Part shown: positions 32,891 to 33,305 of the stretch, in pieces | Numbering within the stretch: position 1 is the stretch's first letter | Layout of the letters: each line of letters begins with the position of its first letter | Assembly: GCA_019312665.1 (NCBI GenBank) | Contig: JAFDCZ010000068.1 | Span: 1-33,305, forward strand | Length of the DNA: 33,305 nt | Direction: 5' to 3' | Source of the DNA: Deltaproteobacteria bacterium | GTDB lineage: Bacteria > Myxococcota_A > UBA9160 > UBA6930 | The notes under the pieces: generated by a model | Databases searched by the model: none | Seen by the model: the letters and a program-made list of their open reading frames with translations, nothing else | Told to the model about the DNA's origin: nothing | Program-made: the position numbers and the translations under genes

Positions 32891-33305
32891 TCAGGCCCGT
32901 GGGCGGCCGAGGAGCACCACGAGGCCCGAAAAGGCCATCAGTGGAGGCGTCCAGCCGGCCGCTGCAGGCGAGAGCCGACCGCCCTGCCCGAGCGACGCCG
33001 CCACATCGCCTACCAGCAGGTAGGCGACACCCAGCGCCACACAGACCACCAGGTTCCGAGCCGCTGAAGGGGGACGCCGCGAGCGAACCACCAGCAGCAG
33101 GGAGATTGCGGGAAGCAGCAGGCACGCCAGGGGCCCCGCCAGCTTTCGATGCCATGCGATGCGCAGGGGGATCACCGGGAAACCACTCGCCTCGGCCGCC
33201 TCGATCTCCACCGCCAGGCTTCCCGCGGAGTGGTGCATCGGATCGATCTCGGCGCGCCGCGCTTCACCCAACGCGTAGAGAAGCGGCGGATCGATGGTCT
33301 GGAGA
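32891..33305 (-). CDS. LptF/LptG-family permease, C-terminal part (5' end outside window)
   Basis: The last 137 codons of an inner-membrane component of the LPS export ABC transporter LptB2FG. The visible segment is the end of the periplasmic domain followed by the three-helix C-terminal membrane bundle. It opens with HRKLAGPLACLLLPAISLLL, the conserved HxR/K-alanine/proline helix of YjgP/YjgQ proteins, and continues with ARNLVVCVALGVAYLLVGDV and PPLMAFSGLVVLLGRPRA. LptF and LptG cannot be told apart from this part. The frame is open to the right edge. The DUF6502 start lies 78 bases further on the same strand. Confidence 0.87.
   Translation of the reverse strand, partial: LQTIDPPLLYALGEARRAEIDPMHHSAGSLAVEIEAAEASGFPVIPLRIAWHRKLAGPLACLLLPAISLLLVVRSRRPPSAARNLVVCVALGVAYLLVGDVAASLGQGGRLSPAAAGWTPPLMAFSGLVVLLGRPRA

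Noticed and set aside
1-33305. tRNA genes, rRNA genes, insertion sequence transposases or prophage genes
   Set aside because: Looked for on both strands by eye; none recognised apart from the REP-like repeat.

Overview
The window is GC-rich, densely packed chromosomal DNA from a Gram-negative bacterium. LptF/LptG, an RND pump with its adaptor, lipoprotein-type signals and a bacterial type A RNase P RNA all support this. A DUF4388 receiver/TPR protein, an ImuA that reads GRTS in its P-loop, a DUF6502-DUF5666 pair and many acyl-CoA and lipid genes suggest an uncultured deltaproteobacterial-type lineage (Myxococcota, Binatota or Desulfobacterota-like). That placement is inference from gene content.

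Layout. 1-1.6 kb: an HxlR-type regulator fused to an SCP2-like domain, followed by an acyl-CoA dehydrogenase cut by the window edge. 1.7-2.2 kb: the RNase P RNA gene, then a 17-bp triple repeat and a REP-like hairpin. 2.2-5.5 kb: an ArgA-like acetyltransferase whose C-terminus is replaced by that hairpin, an SLC13-type permease with two RCK_C domains, and an SRPBCC protein. 5.5-8.5 kb: a 3'(2'),5'-bisphosphate nucleotidase, an amidohydrolase and a divergent TetR regulator. 8.5-15.4 kb: a degenerate receiver/DUF4388/TPR protein and a TetR-MFP-RND efflux operon whose RND gene carries a frameshifting deletion. 15.4-20.7 kb: a small lipoprotein, a group-2-like sigma-70 factor, UppP, an acyl-CoA synthetase and ThrH. 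20.7-24.2 kb: a PhyH oxygenase, an acyl-CoA desaturase, a small ChpT/Spo0B-like histidine-kinase fold protein and a PP2C phosphatase. 24.3-28.1 kb: a cation/Ca2+ exchanger and PfkB kinase operon, divergent from metF-purN. 28.1-30.7 kb: imuA-imuB mutagenesis genes. 30.8-32.8 kb: a DUF6502-DUF5666 operon in which both genes are broken. 32.9 kb to the end: the C-terminus of an LptF/LptG permease.

How the genes work together. Local circuits can be read from the sequence. Three regulators have a plausible operator of their own: an inverted repeat before HxlR, an inverted repeat between the amidohydrolase and its TetR, and a perfect 18-bp palindrome before the efflux operon. Genes in operons are often coupled by ATGA or GTGA overlaps. 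Convergent genes are separated by only a few bases. Several genes have a TANNNT-like -10 box 6-9 bases before the start codon, which suggests leaderless mRNAs.

I found no convincing large undescribed multi-gene system. The most notable signals are four damaged genes with clearly readable lesions (a REP-like insertion, a deletion, a 31-bp tandem duplication and an in-frame stop), the compact phosphotransferase-like/PP2C pair, and an ImuB with a long N-terminal extension that carries a possible beta-clamp motif.
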